Positions 1-7,750 of a stretch of DNA of 20,056 nt are shown here, one piece after another. The stretch spans positions 1,790-21,845 of the forward strand of contig DYMC01000013.1 in the NCBI GenBank assembly GCA_020721745.1, given 5' to 3'. The translations under genes were made by a program, and so were the position numbers. The stretch comes from Lentisphaera sp. GTDB lineage: Bacteria > Verrucomicrobiota > Lentisphaeria > Victivallales > GWF2-50-93. A model generated the notes under the pieces. That model made no database searches, had not been told where the DNA came from, and worked only from the letters and a program-made list of their open reading frames with translations. Each line of letters opens with the position of its first letter. Within the stretch, counting starts at the first letter, position 1.

Positions 1-340
1 GGTGGAAGCTGAGCCTTGTGTCGTTCGCCTTCGCCAGGTGTCTGCATCTCTCGATCGTCCCGAGGATTTCGTCGCGGTCTTTCAGATCGTCCAGCCGGTA
101 GCGCATGTCAGGGTGGGTGTATAGCGGAAAGAACTTGGAGTTTATCCTGAACGCGCCGATGGAGAGTCTTTTCACCATCTCCAGGGCGAGAATGAGATTC
201 CGCGAGTTCGAGAGGCATATCGAGGATATCTTCGAGAGCGCCTCCTTCCTGCCCAGGTTCCGCAGGTTGTTCGCGTAGAGGGTCCTGAACTTGACTGGCC
301 CGGACAGGAAGATGCAGCAGAGTCCGAAGCGGAGCTTCAC
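1..340 (-). CDS. uvsE: UV-damage endonuclease UvsE/UvdE family, N-terminal part (runs off the left edge)
   Basis: Seen: 113 codons on the minus strand, cut by the window edge. The protein opens KLRFGLCCIF, then has SGPVKFRTLYANNL, a Cys/Asn stretch near residues 42-48, and FRINSKFFPLYTHPDMRYRLDDL (residues 64-86 with the GTG at 340 as residue 1). Known: this order, with the GLCCIF opening, the KFRT segment and the R(I/V)NS...PL.THP core, is that of UVDE TIM-barrel endonucleases. They nick DNA 5' of UV photoproducts and other lesions; His76 would be a metal ligand. Start: GTG 340 matches the usual N-terminus; GTG 361 (seven residues earlier) is an alternative, preceded by an AAAAAGG stretch. 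It begins 20-40 bases after the purQ stop on the same strand, so it is probably co-transcribed with purQ. The catalytic C-terminal half lies outside the window. The family is recognised from motifs only. Confidence 0.75.
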   Translation of the reverse strand, partial: MKLRFGLCCIFLSGPVKFRTLYANNLRNLGRKEALSKISSICLSNSRNLILALEMVKRLSIGAFRINSKFFPLYTHPDMRYRLDDLKDRDEILGTIERCRHLAKANDTRLSFH

Positions 341-381
341 GCCACCATGTCCGTTTTTCACTGCCTTTTTCGCTGCACGGG

Positions 382-1197
382 TTATATTCCCTTCGCAAAT
401 TCGACTGCGTTGGCGAATATCTTCACCCCGTCCCCGTCCTTCCCAAGAACGCCTTTGAGCTTGTTCAAGGTCCAGTCCGGCGCGTTGTATGGTGACAGGA
501 ATGCCTCCGGATGGGGCATGAGCCCGAATATCCTGCCGCTCTCGTCGCTGATTCCGGCTATGTTCAACGTGGATCCATTTGGGTTCTGCGGGAATCCGAC
601 ACCGACATCCCCCTTCTCGTCGCAGTATTGCAGGCAGTGGAGATTCTTCGATATGATTTCCCCGATGATATCGTCCTTGGCGACAAGTTTCCCCTCGCCG
701 TGCCGGACAGGCAGGCGGATCATGTCAATTCCTTTCGTGAACACGCACGGCGACTCGGGATTGGCCTTGAGATGAACCCAGTCGTCGCGGAACTGCCCGC
801 TGTCGTTGTGCGACAAGGCCACCTGCTGGGTGAAGTATTTTCCTCCGAGCGCGGGCAGAAGCCCGAGCCTGCTCATGGTCTGGAATCCGTTGCAGATTCC
901 GATTATGAGCTTTCCATCGCCTATGAACTTGGCGAGCTGTTCCCTCATCCTGAACTTGAGTCTGTTCGCAAGCACCGTGCCCGCGCCGAGATGGTCGCCG
1001 AAGGAGAATCCGCCTATGAATGCAAATATGTTGAACGCCTCCATCGAGCGTTTTCCCGATAGCAGATCGTTCAGATGTATCTTCTCCGCCTTCGCCCCGC
1101 AACGTTCGAACGCGATCGCTGTCTCCTCCTCGCAGTTCAGCCCGAATCCGGTCATCACCAGCGCCTTCGCCTTTCCGCCAAGCTTTTTCCTTGCCAT
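382..1197 (-). CDS. purQ: Phosphoribosylformylglycinamidine synthase, glutaminase subunit PurQ
   Basis: This is a class I glutamine amidotransferase supplying ammonia for FGAR to FGAM conversion in purine synthesis. Seen: 271 residues. The Cys nucleophile is Cys102 in LIIGICNGFQ, and His229-Glu231 sit in GLMPHPEA. The GGFSFGDHLGAG segment (62-73) and FPQNPNGS...IAGISDESGR (202-222) are typical of the glutaminase domain of FGAM synthase. Start: ATG 1197, because MARKKLGGKAKALVMTGFGLNCEEE begins just before the first beta strand. An upstream in-frame TTG at 1254 would add 19 unlikely residues. GGGA lies about 7 bases before the ATG. Length is above the ~225 residues of Bacillus-type PurQ and closer to the amidotransferase region of large PurL proteins. 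PurL itself is not in the window, so a separate synthetase subunit elsewhere is inferred. The uvsE-like gene follows on the same strand. Confidence 0.93.
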   Translation of the reverse strand: MARKKLGGKAKALVMTGFGLNCEEETAIAFERCGAKAEKIHLNDLLSGKRSMEAFNIFAFIGGFSFGDHLGAGTVLANRLKFRMREQLAKFIGDGKLIIGICNGFQTMSRLGLLPALGGKYFTQQVALSHNDSGQFRDDWVHLKANPESPCVFTKGIDMIRLPVRHGEGKLVAKDDIIGEIISKNLHCLQYCDEKGDVGVGFPQNPNGSTLNIAGISDESGRIFGLMPHPEAFLSPYNAPDWTLNKLKGVLGKDGDGVKIFANAVEFAKGI

Positions 1198-1358
1198 GTT
1201 TTCCCGGGATTGTTTTTTGAAAATTCTCCCTGAACAATATATTTGCTTCGCCAAAAATCAAAGATGCCCGGGACGAATCATGAAAATACGTCCGCTATCG
1301 GGGCGCTTTTGGTCTAAATTCTGCGTCTGGAGATCGTATGTCCAGGTTATACTGAGCC

Positions 1359-1460
1359 AATTGCAAAATTGCCTTTTTAAAGGATCGCCAGCCCTATGGC
1401 TGGCTCTGATGCCCCGAGCGCGTAAGCGCCTCGGGGCGTTCCAAAGGCAGTTTTGCAATT
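1359..1460. repeat. Inverted-repeat element with two internal hairpins
   Basis: Seen: the left arm 1359-1376 and the reverse complement of 1443-1460 agree at 17 of 18 positions (AATTGCAAAATTGCCTTT against AATTGCAAAACTGCCTTT). Inside are hairpin GCCAGCC-CTAT-GGCTGGC (1387-1404) and a longer one, GCCCCGAG paired with CTCGGGGC (1411-1437), whose stem continues as CGC-GTAA-GCG with one bulged C. The left arm with its flank (1354-1374) recurs exactly at 18029-18049. Inference: a REP/BIME-like or MITE-like dispersed intergenic element. It lies upstream of both neighbouring genes, so a terminator role is unlikely. Confidence 0.65.
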
Positions 1461-1489
1461 ACCTCATACTCTACAACTTGCTGGAGGGT

Positions 1490-1518
1490 TTGGCTCTTTC
1501 GTCCGGACGGGCTATGTT
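1490..1518 (+). promoter_or_regulatory. Candidate sigma70-type promoter with palindrome in the spacer
   Basis: TTGGCT (1490-1495) and TATGTT (1513-1518) are separated by exactly 17 bases, each matching the consensus at 4 of 6 positions. The spacer contains CGTCCGGACG (1500-1509), a perfect 10-bp palindrome and possible operator. The predicted transcript start, about 1525, is 56 bases before the ATG at 1581. The boxes are weak individually; the spacing is what supports the call. Confidence 0.4.
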
Positions 1519-1523
1519 ATCCG

Positions 1524-1550
1524 GCGGAATGAACGGATTTGCAATTCCGC
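1524..1550 (+). repeat. 7-bp inverted repeat in the leader of the membrane-protein gene
   Basis: GCGGAAT (1524-1530) and ATTCCGC (1544-1550) are perfect inverted copies separated by 13 bases. They would form a hairpin at the 5' end of the predicted mRNA or a dyad binding site just downstream of the promoter candidate. No role is assigned. Confidence 0.45.
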
Positions 1551-1580
1551 ATACCGAAACCCCAAACAGGAATTGATGGA

Positions 1581-2162
1581 ATGAACTTCGTGAAGATGCT
1601 GATAAGGCTTGATCGCAGGAGCAGGCGGCTTCCTGTCGGCTCGATCAGGGTGAGGTTGAGGGATGTCAACCAGCTTTTCAACTCGATGGATCCGTCGCCC
1701 TTCGAGGAGAAGGACTTGGATGCCGATGCGGAGGCCTTCGTCGAGAGCTGGGCCTTCGAATATCCATCCGGCGCCCCTCTTGCGCTGGAGATAATCGTGG
1801 AGCAGGCTCCACCCCCGGAGAAGGATGTCGAGTTCATCAGCGAGGCCATACACAACTTCTACGAGCACAAGGCGGACATCAAGTGGCGCGAGCTGAAGCA
1901 GCTTCTGCGCGAGGGGAGGACATCGTTTTTCGTTGGGCTGTTCTTTCTGGGCTTCTGTTTTTTCGCATCCCAGTTTCTGGGGCATGTGGGTAATGAGACC
2001 TTGGCGCGTTTTCTCGCGGAGGGGATGCTGATTGCCGGATGGGTCTCGATGTGGAAGCCGATGCAGACATTCCTCTACGACTGGTGGCCGGTGCTGCGCA
2101 AGGCGAGGGTCTACGCAAAAATGAGCCGGATGAGAATAACGCTGAAGGTAAATATCCACTGA
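1581..2162 (+). CDS. Uncharacterised protein with two C-terminal membrane helices
   Basis: I do not recognise this 193-residue family. Seen: a soluble, charged N-terminal half (1-110) starting MNFVKMLIRLDRRSRRLPVG, with an acidic patch near 41-56 and WAFEYPSG at 57-64. Two hydrophobic segments follow, TSFFVGLFFLGFCFFASQFL (114-133) and LARFLAEGMLIAGWVSMWKP (141-160). A short basic tail (RKARVYAKMSRMRITLKV) suggests a cytosolic C-terminus. Both termini are therefore probably cytoplasmic with a helical hairpin in the membrane. Start: ATG 1581, because AGGA (1568-1571) sits at ribosome-binding distance; the in-frame TTG at 1539 would add 14 residues translated from the leader inverted repeat. 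The gene stands alone, divergent from purQ and convergent with the zinc-ribbon gene. Composition resembles its neighbours, so it looks like a resident gene. Confidence 0.82.
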   Translation: MNFVKMLIRLDRRSRRLPVGSIRVRLRDVNQLFNSMDPSPFEEKDLDADAEAFVESWAFEYPSGAPLALEIIVEQAPPPEKDVEFISEAIHNFYEHKADIKWRELKQLLREGRTSFFVGLFFLGFCFFASQFLGHVGNETLARFLAEGMLIAGWVSMWKPMQTFLYDWWPVLRKARVYAKMSRMRITLKVNIH

Positions 2163-2200
2163 ACCAGCCCGTTTTTTCGCCAAAAAACGGGCTAGGTTCA
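2160..2200. terminator. Bidirectional terminator whose stem includes both stop codons
   Basis: Seen: AGCCCGTTTTTT (2166-2177), loop CGCC, AAAAAACGGGCT (2182-2193) is a perfect 12-bp stem. It continues through one bulged A (2194) into TGAACC (2160-2165) paired with GGTTCA (2195-2200). The stem thus ends in six T on either strand, giving a Rho-independent-like hairpin readable both ways. The plus-strand stop TGA (2160-2162) and the minus-strand stop (2200-2198) form the base of the stem. Confidence 0.85.
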
Positions 2201-4579
2201 GAACATCTCCTTCATCTTGACCATCGTGTCGCGCTGGACATTGGCTTTCTTCATGTATTCGTCGTTCCGCTCGTCCGGGAATTTCGCGATGAAGGCATCC
2301 CATTCGGCGATGATCTTCTCGATGTCCGCCTTGCTTCCCGCAGGCATTCTCTTGACGGTGTCATAGACAGACAGATATTCGACCTTGATCCTGGATTCGA
2401 CCGGGATGGGTTTTGACGAAGGTATCTTCTTTATGACTATTTCTCCGTCGCCTCTTGCGGCGGAGCGTCTTTCGAGGTATTTTCTGACCTGGGTTCCCAG
2501 CCAGATGATGAAGATGCATGCCGCCAGCGCGCCCACGCTTATGAGCACATATATAATCTGGCTTTTCTTCTGCTTCAGCCTTATCAGGCCGGAATTCGTT
2601 ATGTTAGTGGCTGCGATGGTGTTCTTGTTCTCGGGCTTCGGCTTTAGGCCGCTTGCAGTCGCCGTGACATTGTTCCCATCGCCATTGGGCTTCTTCTCAC
2701 CGTCGGGCTTTGCCGCCTTGGCCGATGCCGTCGTTGGCGCTGGCAGGGGTTTTCTGCCCGGGAGCGGAGCGGGCCCCTTCCTCTTCTTGTCCGGGAATAG
2801 TGGTTTCTTTCCAGGAGGAGTCTTGGACTTGCCTGCATCCTTCTTCTTGTCGTCTCCTGTTTTTTCGTCCTTTCCGGTCTTGTCCTTGGATGCTTTCTCT
2901 TCGGGTTTCTTCTCTATGTTGAGCTTGCCGGCGTCGGATGCTGCGGATGTAAGCAGTATTGTTGGAGCCTCCCCCTTCTTGTCCGCCTCGTTTTTTCTTT
3001 CCGGTTCCGCTGGCTTTTCCTTTTGCCCGGACACGGGTTGGGATTCCGCCGGGGGCGGCTCCGATTTCTTCTCGTCGGCGGCTGGACGGGCGGCACGCGT
3101 TTCGGGGCTCGGACCCGCATCGGGTTCCGGGCTCTTTCGTGCCGGCGGCGTGCTCTCGACCTTGGCTTCCTCCTTCGCCAGAAGCGGCTCCGGTGCGGGA
3201 GCTTGTGGTGGTTGTTCCGGGGGCTTCTGGTCGAGCGGCTGGATTGCCGGGATGGGCTGCGGGAGTGGCTTGGCGGCGGCCTCCAGCCTTGCCTGTTCTA
3301 GCTCCTTTCTCATCTGCTCGAGCTTTTGCATCTCCTTCTTTACCCGTTCTTCAGCCTCCTGCTCGGCCTTCTGCTTCTCGAATATGATCTTTTCGGAGAA
3401 GAAGGCAGATGTCTCCTGGACCGCCTTTTTGGCGGCCTCTTCCGCGATCTTCCGAGCCAATTCTGCATCCTCCGCGGCTTTTTTTGCCAGCCTCGCCTTT
3501 TCCTCTGCGATCTTGCGTTCGGCCTCCTCCTTCGCGAGTCTTATCTGCTCCTCCGCGATTCGCTGGGCCTCTTTCAGGATGGATTCCTTTCTAGCCGCCT
3601 CATCGGCCTCTATGCGGCTCTTTTCGGCGGCGATGGCCGCATCTTCGTTCGTCCGCTGCGGAGCCTGCTGCCGGGATGCGGCCGTCTGGAATTGCTGGGG
3701 CTTCCGCTGCTGCTGGGGCGGAACTCCAGATCTGCTTCCGGGAGTGATGAGCTTTCCCTTCATCGCCAGGGAGGTCTGTCCCGCCGGTCTCGGCGGTGGA
3801 GATGACGGCTGTTGCGGTGGCCTCTGCTGGGGCTGTGATGGAGGCCTTTGAATCTGCTGTTGTGGTCGAGCCTCTTGGGGAGACGGGGCGGACGCTTGTC
3901 TGCCGCCGGTCTGAAACACTATTTTCTTATGGGTGGTCGCGGACATTGGAGCGGCCGGCTGCGGAGGTGGAGCTGGAGCTTGCACCTGTTGAGGGGCTGG
4001 CTGCGGCGGAATCGAGACCGATGATTGTCTCACGCCGGTCTGGAAGACTATTTTCTTCTGGGCTGTGGCGGACATCGGCGCGGCCGGCTTCGGTGGTGGA
4101 GGAGCCGTCCTCTGCGGAGCGCCCGGCTTGCCCAGGGTAAATTTCTTCTTCCCAGCCGTCGTATGGCCGCTGCTGACCGGCGCCGGAGTTGGCGGAGCTT
4201 GTGGCGTTTCGACCGCGACCTCCGCTTGGGCCGGGACCTGCGGAACGGCCTGCTGAGCCACCTGCGGTGTCGGCCTCTTGTAGGGTCCGGTGGATGATTT
4301 CGAGAGCATGCCTGCGAATCCAAGGTCTATCGCCTTGGCCACCTTCACTGGACGCTTTGCGGCAGGTGCGGCCCGCTCCTGGGCGATATCTCTCATTATC
4401 TGCTCCTTTGGAACCGCCACGGTCGGAGCGTCCAGGTCGTCGTTGGTGAAGATTTCCGCGCCGGTCTCGTCCTGGACTGGCACCATGTTCCCGCCGCATT
4501 GCGGGCATTGGAGTGCGGATTCGAATTCGTCGAGCTCTCCGAGGACCTTGCATGACTGGCATTTATATAGATAAGCCAT
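2198..4579 (-). CDS. TolA-like membrane protein with N-terminal zinc ribbon, proline-rich linker and coiled coil
   Basis: I know no named family for this 793-residue protein. Seen in order: a zinc ribbon with CQSC (7-10) and CPQC (25-28); an Ala/Pro/Gln-rich disordered stretch (about 100-310) holding near-identical motifs MSATAQKKIVFQTG (169-182) and MSATTHKKIVFQTG (212-225), plus related GKKKFTLG and MKGKLITPG; a long Ala/Glu/Lys/Arg coiled coil (about 313-436) resembling the middle of TolA; a Lys/Pro/Glu-rich stretch; one hydrophobic helix (IIYVLISVGALAACIFIIWLGT, about 676-697); and a 95-residue tail with ...IEKIIAEWDAFIAKFPDERNDEYMKKA. The zinc ribbon implies a cytoplasmic N-terminus and an outward C-terminus (inference). 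The ATG overlaps the ileS stop as TAATG, so translation is probably coupled. TolA identity is not claimed: the topology is reversed and no TolA C-terminal domain is visible. Confidence 0.88.
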   Translation of the reverse strand: MAYLYKCQSCKVLGELDEFESALQCPQCGGNMVPVQDETGAEIFTNDDLDAPTVAVPKEQIMRDIAQERAAPAAKRPVKVAKAIDLGFAGMLSKSSTGPYKRPTPQVAQQAVPQVPAQAEVAVETPQAPPTPAPVSSGHTTAGKKKFTLGKPGAPQRTAPPPPKPAAPMSATAQKKIVFQTGVRQSSVSIPPQPAPQQVQAPAPPPQPAAPMSATTHKKIVFQTGGRQASAPSPQEARPQQQIQRPPSQPQQRPPQQPSSPPPRPAGQTSLAMKGKLITPGSRSGVPPQQQRKPQQFQTAASRQQAPQRTNEDAAIAAEKSRIEADEAARKESILKEAQRIAEEQIRLAKEEAERKIAEEKARLAKKAAEDAELARKIAEEAAKKAVQETSAFFSEKIIFEKQKAEQEAEERVKKEMQKLEQMRKELEQARLEAAAKPLPQPIPAIQPLDQKPPEQPPQAPAPEPLLAKEEAKVESTPPARKSPEPDAGPSPETRAARPAADEKKSEPPPAESQPVSGQKEKPAEPERKNEADKKGEAPTILLTSAASDAGKLNIEKKPEEKASKDKTGKDEKTGDDKKKDAGKSKTPPGKKPLFPDKKRKGPAPLPGRKPLPAPTTASAKAAKPDGEKKPNGDGNNVTATASGLKPKPENKNTIAATNITNSGLIRLKQKKSQIIYVLISVGALAACIFIIWLGTQVRKYLERRSAARGDGEIVIKKIPSSKPIPVESRIKVEYLSVYDTVKRMPAGSKADIEKIIAEWDAFIAKFPDERNDEYMKKANVQRDTMVKMKEMF
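3905..4089 (-). repeat. Duplicated 56-bp segment, period 129 bp, inside the zinc-ribbon gene
   Basis: Positions 3905-3960 and 4034-4089 are near-identical and exactly 129 bp (43 codons) apart. They encode the two KKIVFQTG motifs. The in-frame spacing points to an internal duplication. The linker between the copies is Pro/Gln-rich. Confidence 0.75.
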
Positions 4580-7500
4580 TATTCCTTGACATCCGCGCTG
4601 TTTTCTTTTTTGATTGAAATGTAGACGGCCAAGTCCTCCAAGTCAACCCTGGTCTTCCCATCTTTTCCATCTTCCCGGGATATGCCCACGGCGAGGGTCT
4701 CGTCCGAAATGTATTTCCCGAATTTCGCGAAGGCCTCCGCGACTTCGTCCGCCGCCTCGGCGTATGAGATGCTTATCCTGTCGGAGACGTCGAATCCGCA
4801 TTCCTTCCTCATGTTCTGTATCCTGCTGACGAGTTCCCTGGCTATTCCCTCGGTCTTGAGTTCGTCGTCAAGGGTCATGTCCATAGCGACGGTGATTCCT
4901 GCCTCGCTGGCTGCGGAGAGCCCCTGTTTCTCCTCTCTCGAGACGATAATGTCCTCTCGTGAAAGTGCGAGTTTTTCTCCGTCGAGCTCGATTTCGGCGC
5001 TGCCTCCGTTTTCGACGGTCGCAATCTGCCCCGGGGAGAGTCTTGCGATTTTCGCAGCGGCGGCCTTCATCTTCTGTCCGAGTTTCGGGCCGAGGGTCTT
5101 GAAGTTTGCCTTCGCCGAGAGGTTGACCAGGGAGGTGTCGTCTCTGGTCGTGGAAATATTCTTGATGTTGAGTTCCTCGGCTACGATGCCCATGGTTTCG
5201 GATAGGAGTTCGCAGACCAGCGGGTCGGGTGCCGCGATGACGGCCTTTCGGAGCGGCTGCCTGGTTCTGACGCTGTGCTTGGCGCGCAGGAACCTGCCCA
5301 GGGAAACCGCTCTTATCGTTGCATCCATCTGCCGCTCCAGTCTTTCGTCGCGTTCGGAAAGGGCTTCTGGGTATTTGCAGAGGTGGACTGATTCCGGCAT
5401 CGAGCCGCAGCGGAGGTTCCTGTAGATGGCGTCGGTGATGAAGGGGATGAAAGGGGCGGCGGTCCGGCAGAACGTGAGCAGGACGTAGTGCAACGTCTGG
5501 TATGCGTCCTTCTTGTCCTGGTCGTTCTGGCTCTTCCAGAATCTTCTCCTGCTTCTCCTGATGTACCAGTTCGTGAGGTCGTCCACGAACTTCTCGAATC
5601 TGCATGCCGCCGGCTGGAGGCGGTAGTTGTCCATGTGCTCCATTATTTCGGCGGTCATTTCCGAGAGGGACGAGAGAATCCATCTGTCGAGCGGGTTGGC
5701 GGGAGAGGCCGGCGGGAGCGGGTCGTCCTGCGGCTCCCATCCGTCGAGGTTCGCGTAGGTGACGAGGAAGCTGTAGGAGTTCCAGATCGGTATCAAGACC
5801 GACCGCATCACCTCCTTTATTCCGTTTTCCGAGAACTTGAGGTCTTCGGCGCGGACCACGGGCGATCCGAGCATGAAGAGGCGCATGGAGTCCGCGCCGT
5901 ATTTGTCGAAGATCAGTTTCGGGTCCGGATAGTTCTTCTTTCTCTTGGACATCTTCTGTCCGTCCTCCGCGAGGATGAGGCCGTTGACCACGACGTTTTT
6001 GAACGCCGGCCTGGCGAACAGGGCGGCGCCGAGGACCACGAGGGTGTAGAACCAGCCCCTCGTCTGGTCCAGCCCCTCCGCGATAAACTCGGCCGGGAAG
6101 TTCGATTCGAAGTGTTTTTTGTTCTCGAAGGGATAGTGCTGCTGCGCGTATGGCATTGCTCCGCTTTCGAACCAGCAGTCCAGCACCTGCGGCACCCTCG
6201 AAAGGGTCAGCGATGGATTCACCGAGGACGGGATGCGTATGTCGTCCACAAAATGCTTGTGTATGTCGTCCATTTTCGCGCCGGATGCCTTTTCGAGTTC
6301 GGCGACCGAGCCGAAGCAGAGGGTCTCTCCCGTCTCCTGGTTCCTCCATATGGGCAGCGGGCAGCCCCAGTATCTGTTTCTGCTCACGGCCCAGTCCCTT
6401 GCGTTTTCGAGCCACTTTCCGAAACGTCCGTCCTTGATGTGGCCGGGGATCCAGTTTATCTGCGAATTGGCCTCGAGCATGAGCTGCTTTACGCGGTCTA
6501 TCCTGACAAACCACGTGGATATGCTGCGGTAGATGAGCGGGACGTCATCTCTCCAGCAGTGGGGGTAGCTGTGCCGGATGCTTCCCCTGCCGACGAGCCT
6601 GCCCTCGTCCTTCAGACGCCGGATTATGTCCTTGTCGCAGTCCTTGACGTATCTCCCGGCGTAGTCCGCCACGTCGGAGGTGAACCTGCACTCATCATCC
6701 ACCGGGCAGACTTCCGGGACGGAGTTTTTCCTGGCGGCGGCGGAGTCGTCCTCCCCGAATCCCGGGGCGCAGTGCACTATGCCTGTTCCGTCCTCGGTGG
6801 AGACGAAGTCGGCACCGATTATTCTGAATGCTCCGTCATCGCGGAGCTTTTCGAAATACGGGAAGAGAGGGATGTATCTTCTTCCCTCCAGGTCGCGGCC
6901 CTTCAGCCTGCGGACGAGCTTGTATTCGGAGGAATCCCTGTAGTATGCCTGCAGTCTGGCCTCCGCCAGGACGAAGCGCCCGCCCTTGTCCTCTATCTCG
7001 ACATAGTCCATGTCCGGTCCGACCACGAGCGCGAGATTGGATGGAAGCGTCCATGGCGTGGTGGTCCACGCGAGGTATGACAGGCCGCAGCCGGACGCGT
7101 CGGCGAATTTCAATGTCACCGCGGGATCCTCGACATCCTTGTAGCCCTGGTTGGCCTCGAAGTTCGAGAGCGGGGTCGAGCATCTCGGGCAATACGGGAG
7201 AACCTTGAACCCCTCGTAGACCAGATCCTTGTCCCATAGCTGTTTGAAGACCCACCATATGGACTCCATGTATTTGAGGTCCATGGTCCGGTATCCTCTG
7301 CGGAAGTCAACCCAGCGGCCCATTCTCTTGACGACTTTCTCCCACTCGGCGCTGTATCTGAGGACTATGGCCCTGCAGGCCTCGTTGAACTTTCCGACGC
7401 CGAATTCCTCGATCTGGCGCTTTCCCGACAGCGAGAGCTCCTTTTCCATCTCGTATTCGACGGGGAGGCCGTGGCAGTCCCATCCGAACACCCTGTCCAC

Positions 7501-7746
7501 GAAGCGGCCCCTCATGGTCTGGTATCTTGGCACGACATCCTTGATGGTCCCGGCGAGGAGATGCCCGTAGTGCGGCAGGCCGGTCGCGAACGGCGGCCCG
7601 TCGTAGAACACGAACTCCTTCCCGGAGCGGGACTGATCGAGGCTCTTCTGGAATATCCCGTCTTTCTCCCAGAACGCGAGGACATCCTCCTCGATCTGGG
7701 GAAAAGAGACTTGAGTGGGGACTGCTTTGAATCTCATATGCGCCAT
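4579..7746 (-). CDS. ileS: Isoleucyl-tRNA synthetase (IleS2-like)
   Basis: Charges tRNA-Ile with isoleucine in the cytoplasm. Seen: 1055 residues. The HIGH motif appears as HYGH (59-62) within GLPHYGHLLAGTIKD, followed by GWDCHGLPVEYEMEKEL (88-104). The CP1 editing domain carries TTTPWTLPSN (228-237) and GTGIVHCAPGFGEDD (320-334). KMSKRKKNYPDP begins at 598. The C-terminal anticodon-binding region ends with a Lys-rich tail, and I see no CXXC pair there, unlike many bacterial IleS1 enzymes. Known: HYGH with GWDCHGLPVE is typical of the eukaryote/archaea-like IleRS2 group, which includes mupirocin-insensitive enzymes. Start: ATG 7746 lies 4 bases after the kinase stop; ATG 7737 is an alternative. 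No strong ribosome-binding site is visible, so coupling to the kinase gene is likely. The stop overlaps the next ATG. Confidence 0.96.
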   Translation of the reverse strand: MAHMRFKAVPTQVSFPQIEEDVLAFWEKDGIFQKSLDQSRSGKEFVFYDGPPFATGLPHYGHLLAGTIKDVVPRYQTMRGRFVDRVFGWDCHGLPVEYEMEKELSLSGKRQIEEFGVGKFNEACRAIVLRYSAEWEKVVKRMGRWVDFRRGYRTMDLKYMESIWWVFKQLWDKDLVYEGFKVLPYCPRCSTPLSNFEANQGYKDVEDPAVTLKFADASGCGLSYLAWTTTPWTLPSNLALVVGPDMDYVEIEDKGGRFVLAEARLQAYYRDSSEYKLVRRLKGRDLEGRRYIPLFPYFEKLRDDGAFRIIGADFVSTEDGTGIVHCAPGFGEDDSAAARKNSVPEVCPVDDECRFTSDVADYAGRYVKDCDKDIIRRLKDEGRLVGRGSIRHSYPHCWRDDVPLIYRSISTWFVRIDRVKQLMLEANSQINWIPGHIKDGRFGKWLENARDWAVSRNRYWGCPLPIWRNQETGETLCFGSVAELEKASGAKMDDIHKHFVDDIRIPSSVNPSLTLSRVPQVLDCWFESGAMPYAQQHYPFENKKHFESNFPAEFIAEGLDQTRGWFYTLVVLGAALFARPAFKNVVVNGLILAEDGQKMSKRKKNYPDPKLIFDKYGADSMRLFMLGSPVVRAEDLKFSENGIKEVMRSVLIPIWNSYSFLVTYANLDGWEPQDDPLPPASPANPLDRWILSSLSEMTAEIMEHMDNYRLQPAACRFEKFVDDLTNWYIRRSRRRFWKSQNDQDKKDAYQTLHYVLLTFCRTAAPFIPFITDAIYRNLRCGSMPESVHLCKYPEALSERDERLERQMDATIRAVSLGRFLRAKHSVRTRQPLRKAVIAAPDPLVCELLSETMGIVAEELNIKNISTTRDDTSLVNLSAKANFKTLGPKLGQKMKAAAAKIARLSPGQIATVENGGSAEIELDGEKLALSREDIIVSREEKQGLSAASEAGITVAMDMTLDDELKTEGIARELVSRIQNMRKECGFDVSDRISISYAEAADEVAEAFAKFGKYISDETLAVGISREDGKDGKTRVDLEDLAVYISIKKENSADVKE

Positions 7747-7750
7747 CCGT

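Larger units (their letters stand above)
1198..1580. other. Divergent intergenic region with structured repeat
   Basis: There are 383 bases between the starts of purQ (minus) and the membrane-protein gene (plus), with no convincing coding sequence. It contains an 18-bp imperfect inverted repeat around two GC-rich hairpins (1359-1460), a plus-strand promoter candidate (1490-1518) and a 7-bp inverted repeat (1524-1550). Two CCCGGG palindromes lie at 1203-1208 and 1267-1272. On the minus strand a TATATT stretch near 1240 could serve as the purQ -10 box, but I find no -35 box at normal spacing. A 66-codon minus-strand reading frame across 1258-1458 is the translation of the repeat and is not called as a gene. 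Confidence 0.7.

Noticed and set aside
108..398. Open frame of 96 codons on the minus strand
   Set aside because: It overlaps the UvsE-like frame, and its translation is Arg/Pro-rich with no domain. The frame starting at 340 gives the recognisable protein.
1411..1437. GC-rich hairpin as a terminator
   Set aside because: It lies between divergent starts and has no T-run, so it fits the repeat element better.
1258..1458. 66-codon minus-strand frame
   Set aside because: It is the translation of the inverted-repeat element. The RQFCNWL string also appears at the second repeat copy, which shows the repeat, not a protein.
2385..3851. 488-codon plus-strand frame opposite the zinc-ribbon gene
   Set aside because: Ser/Ala/Phe-rich antisense of a Lys/Glu/Ala-rich gene. 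The minus-strand frame has zinc ribbon, coiled coil and membrane helix.
5488..7080. 530-codon plus-strand frame opposite ileS
   Set aside because: It is a shadow of a conserved synthetase; its length reflects codon bias in a GC-rich gene.
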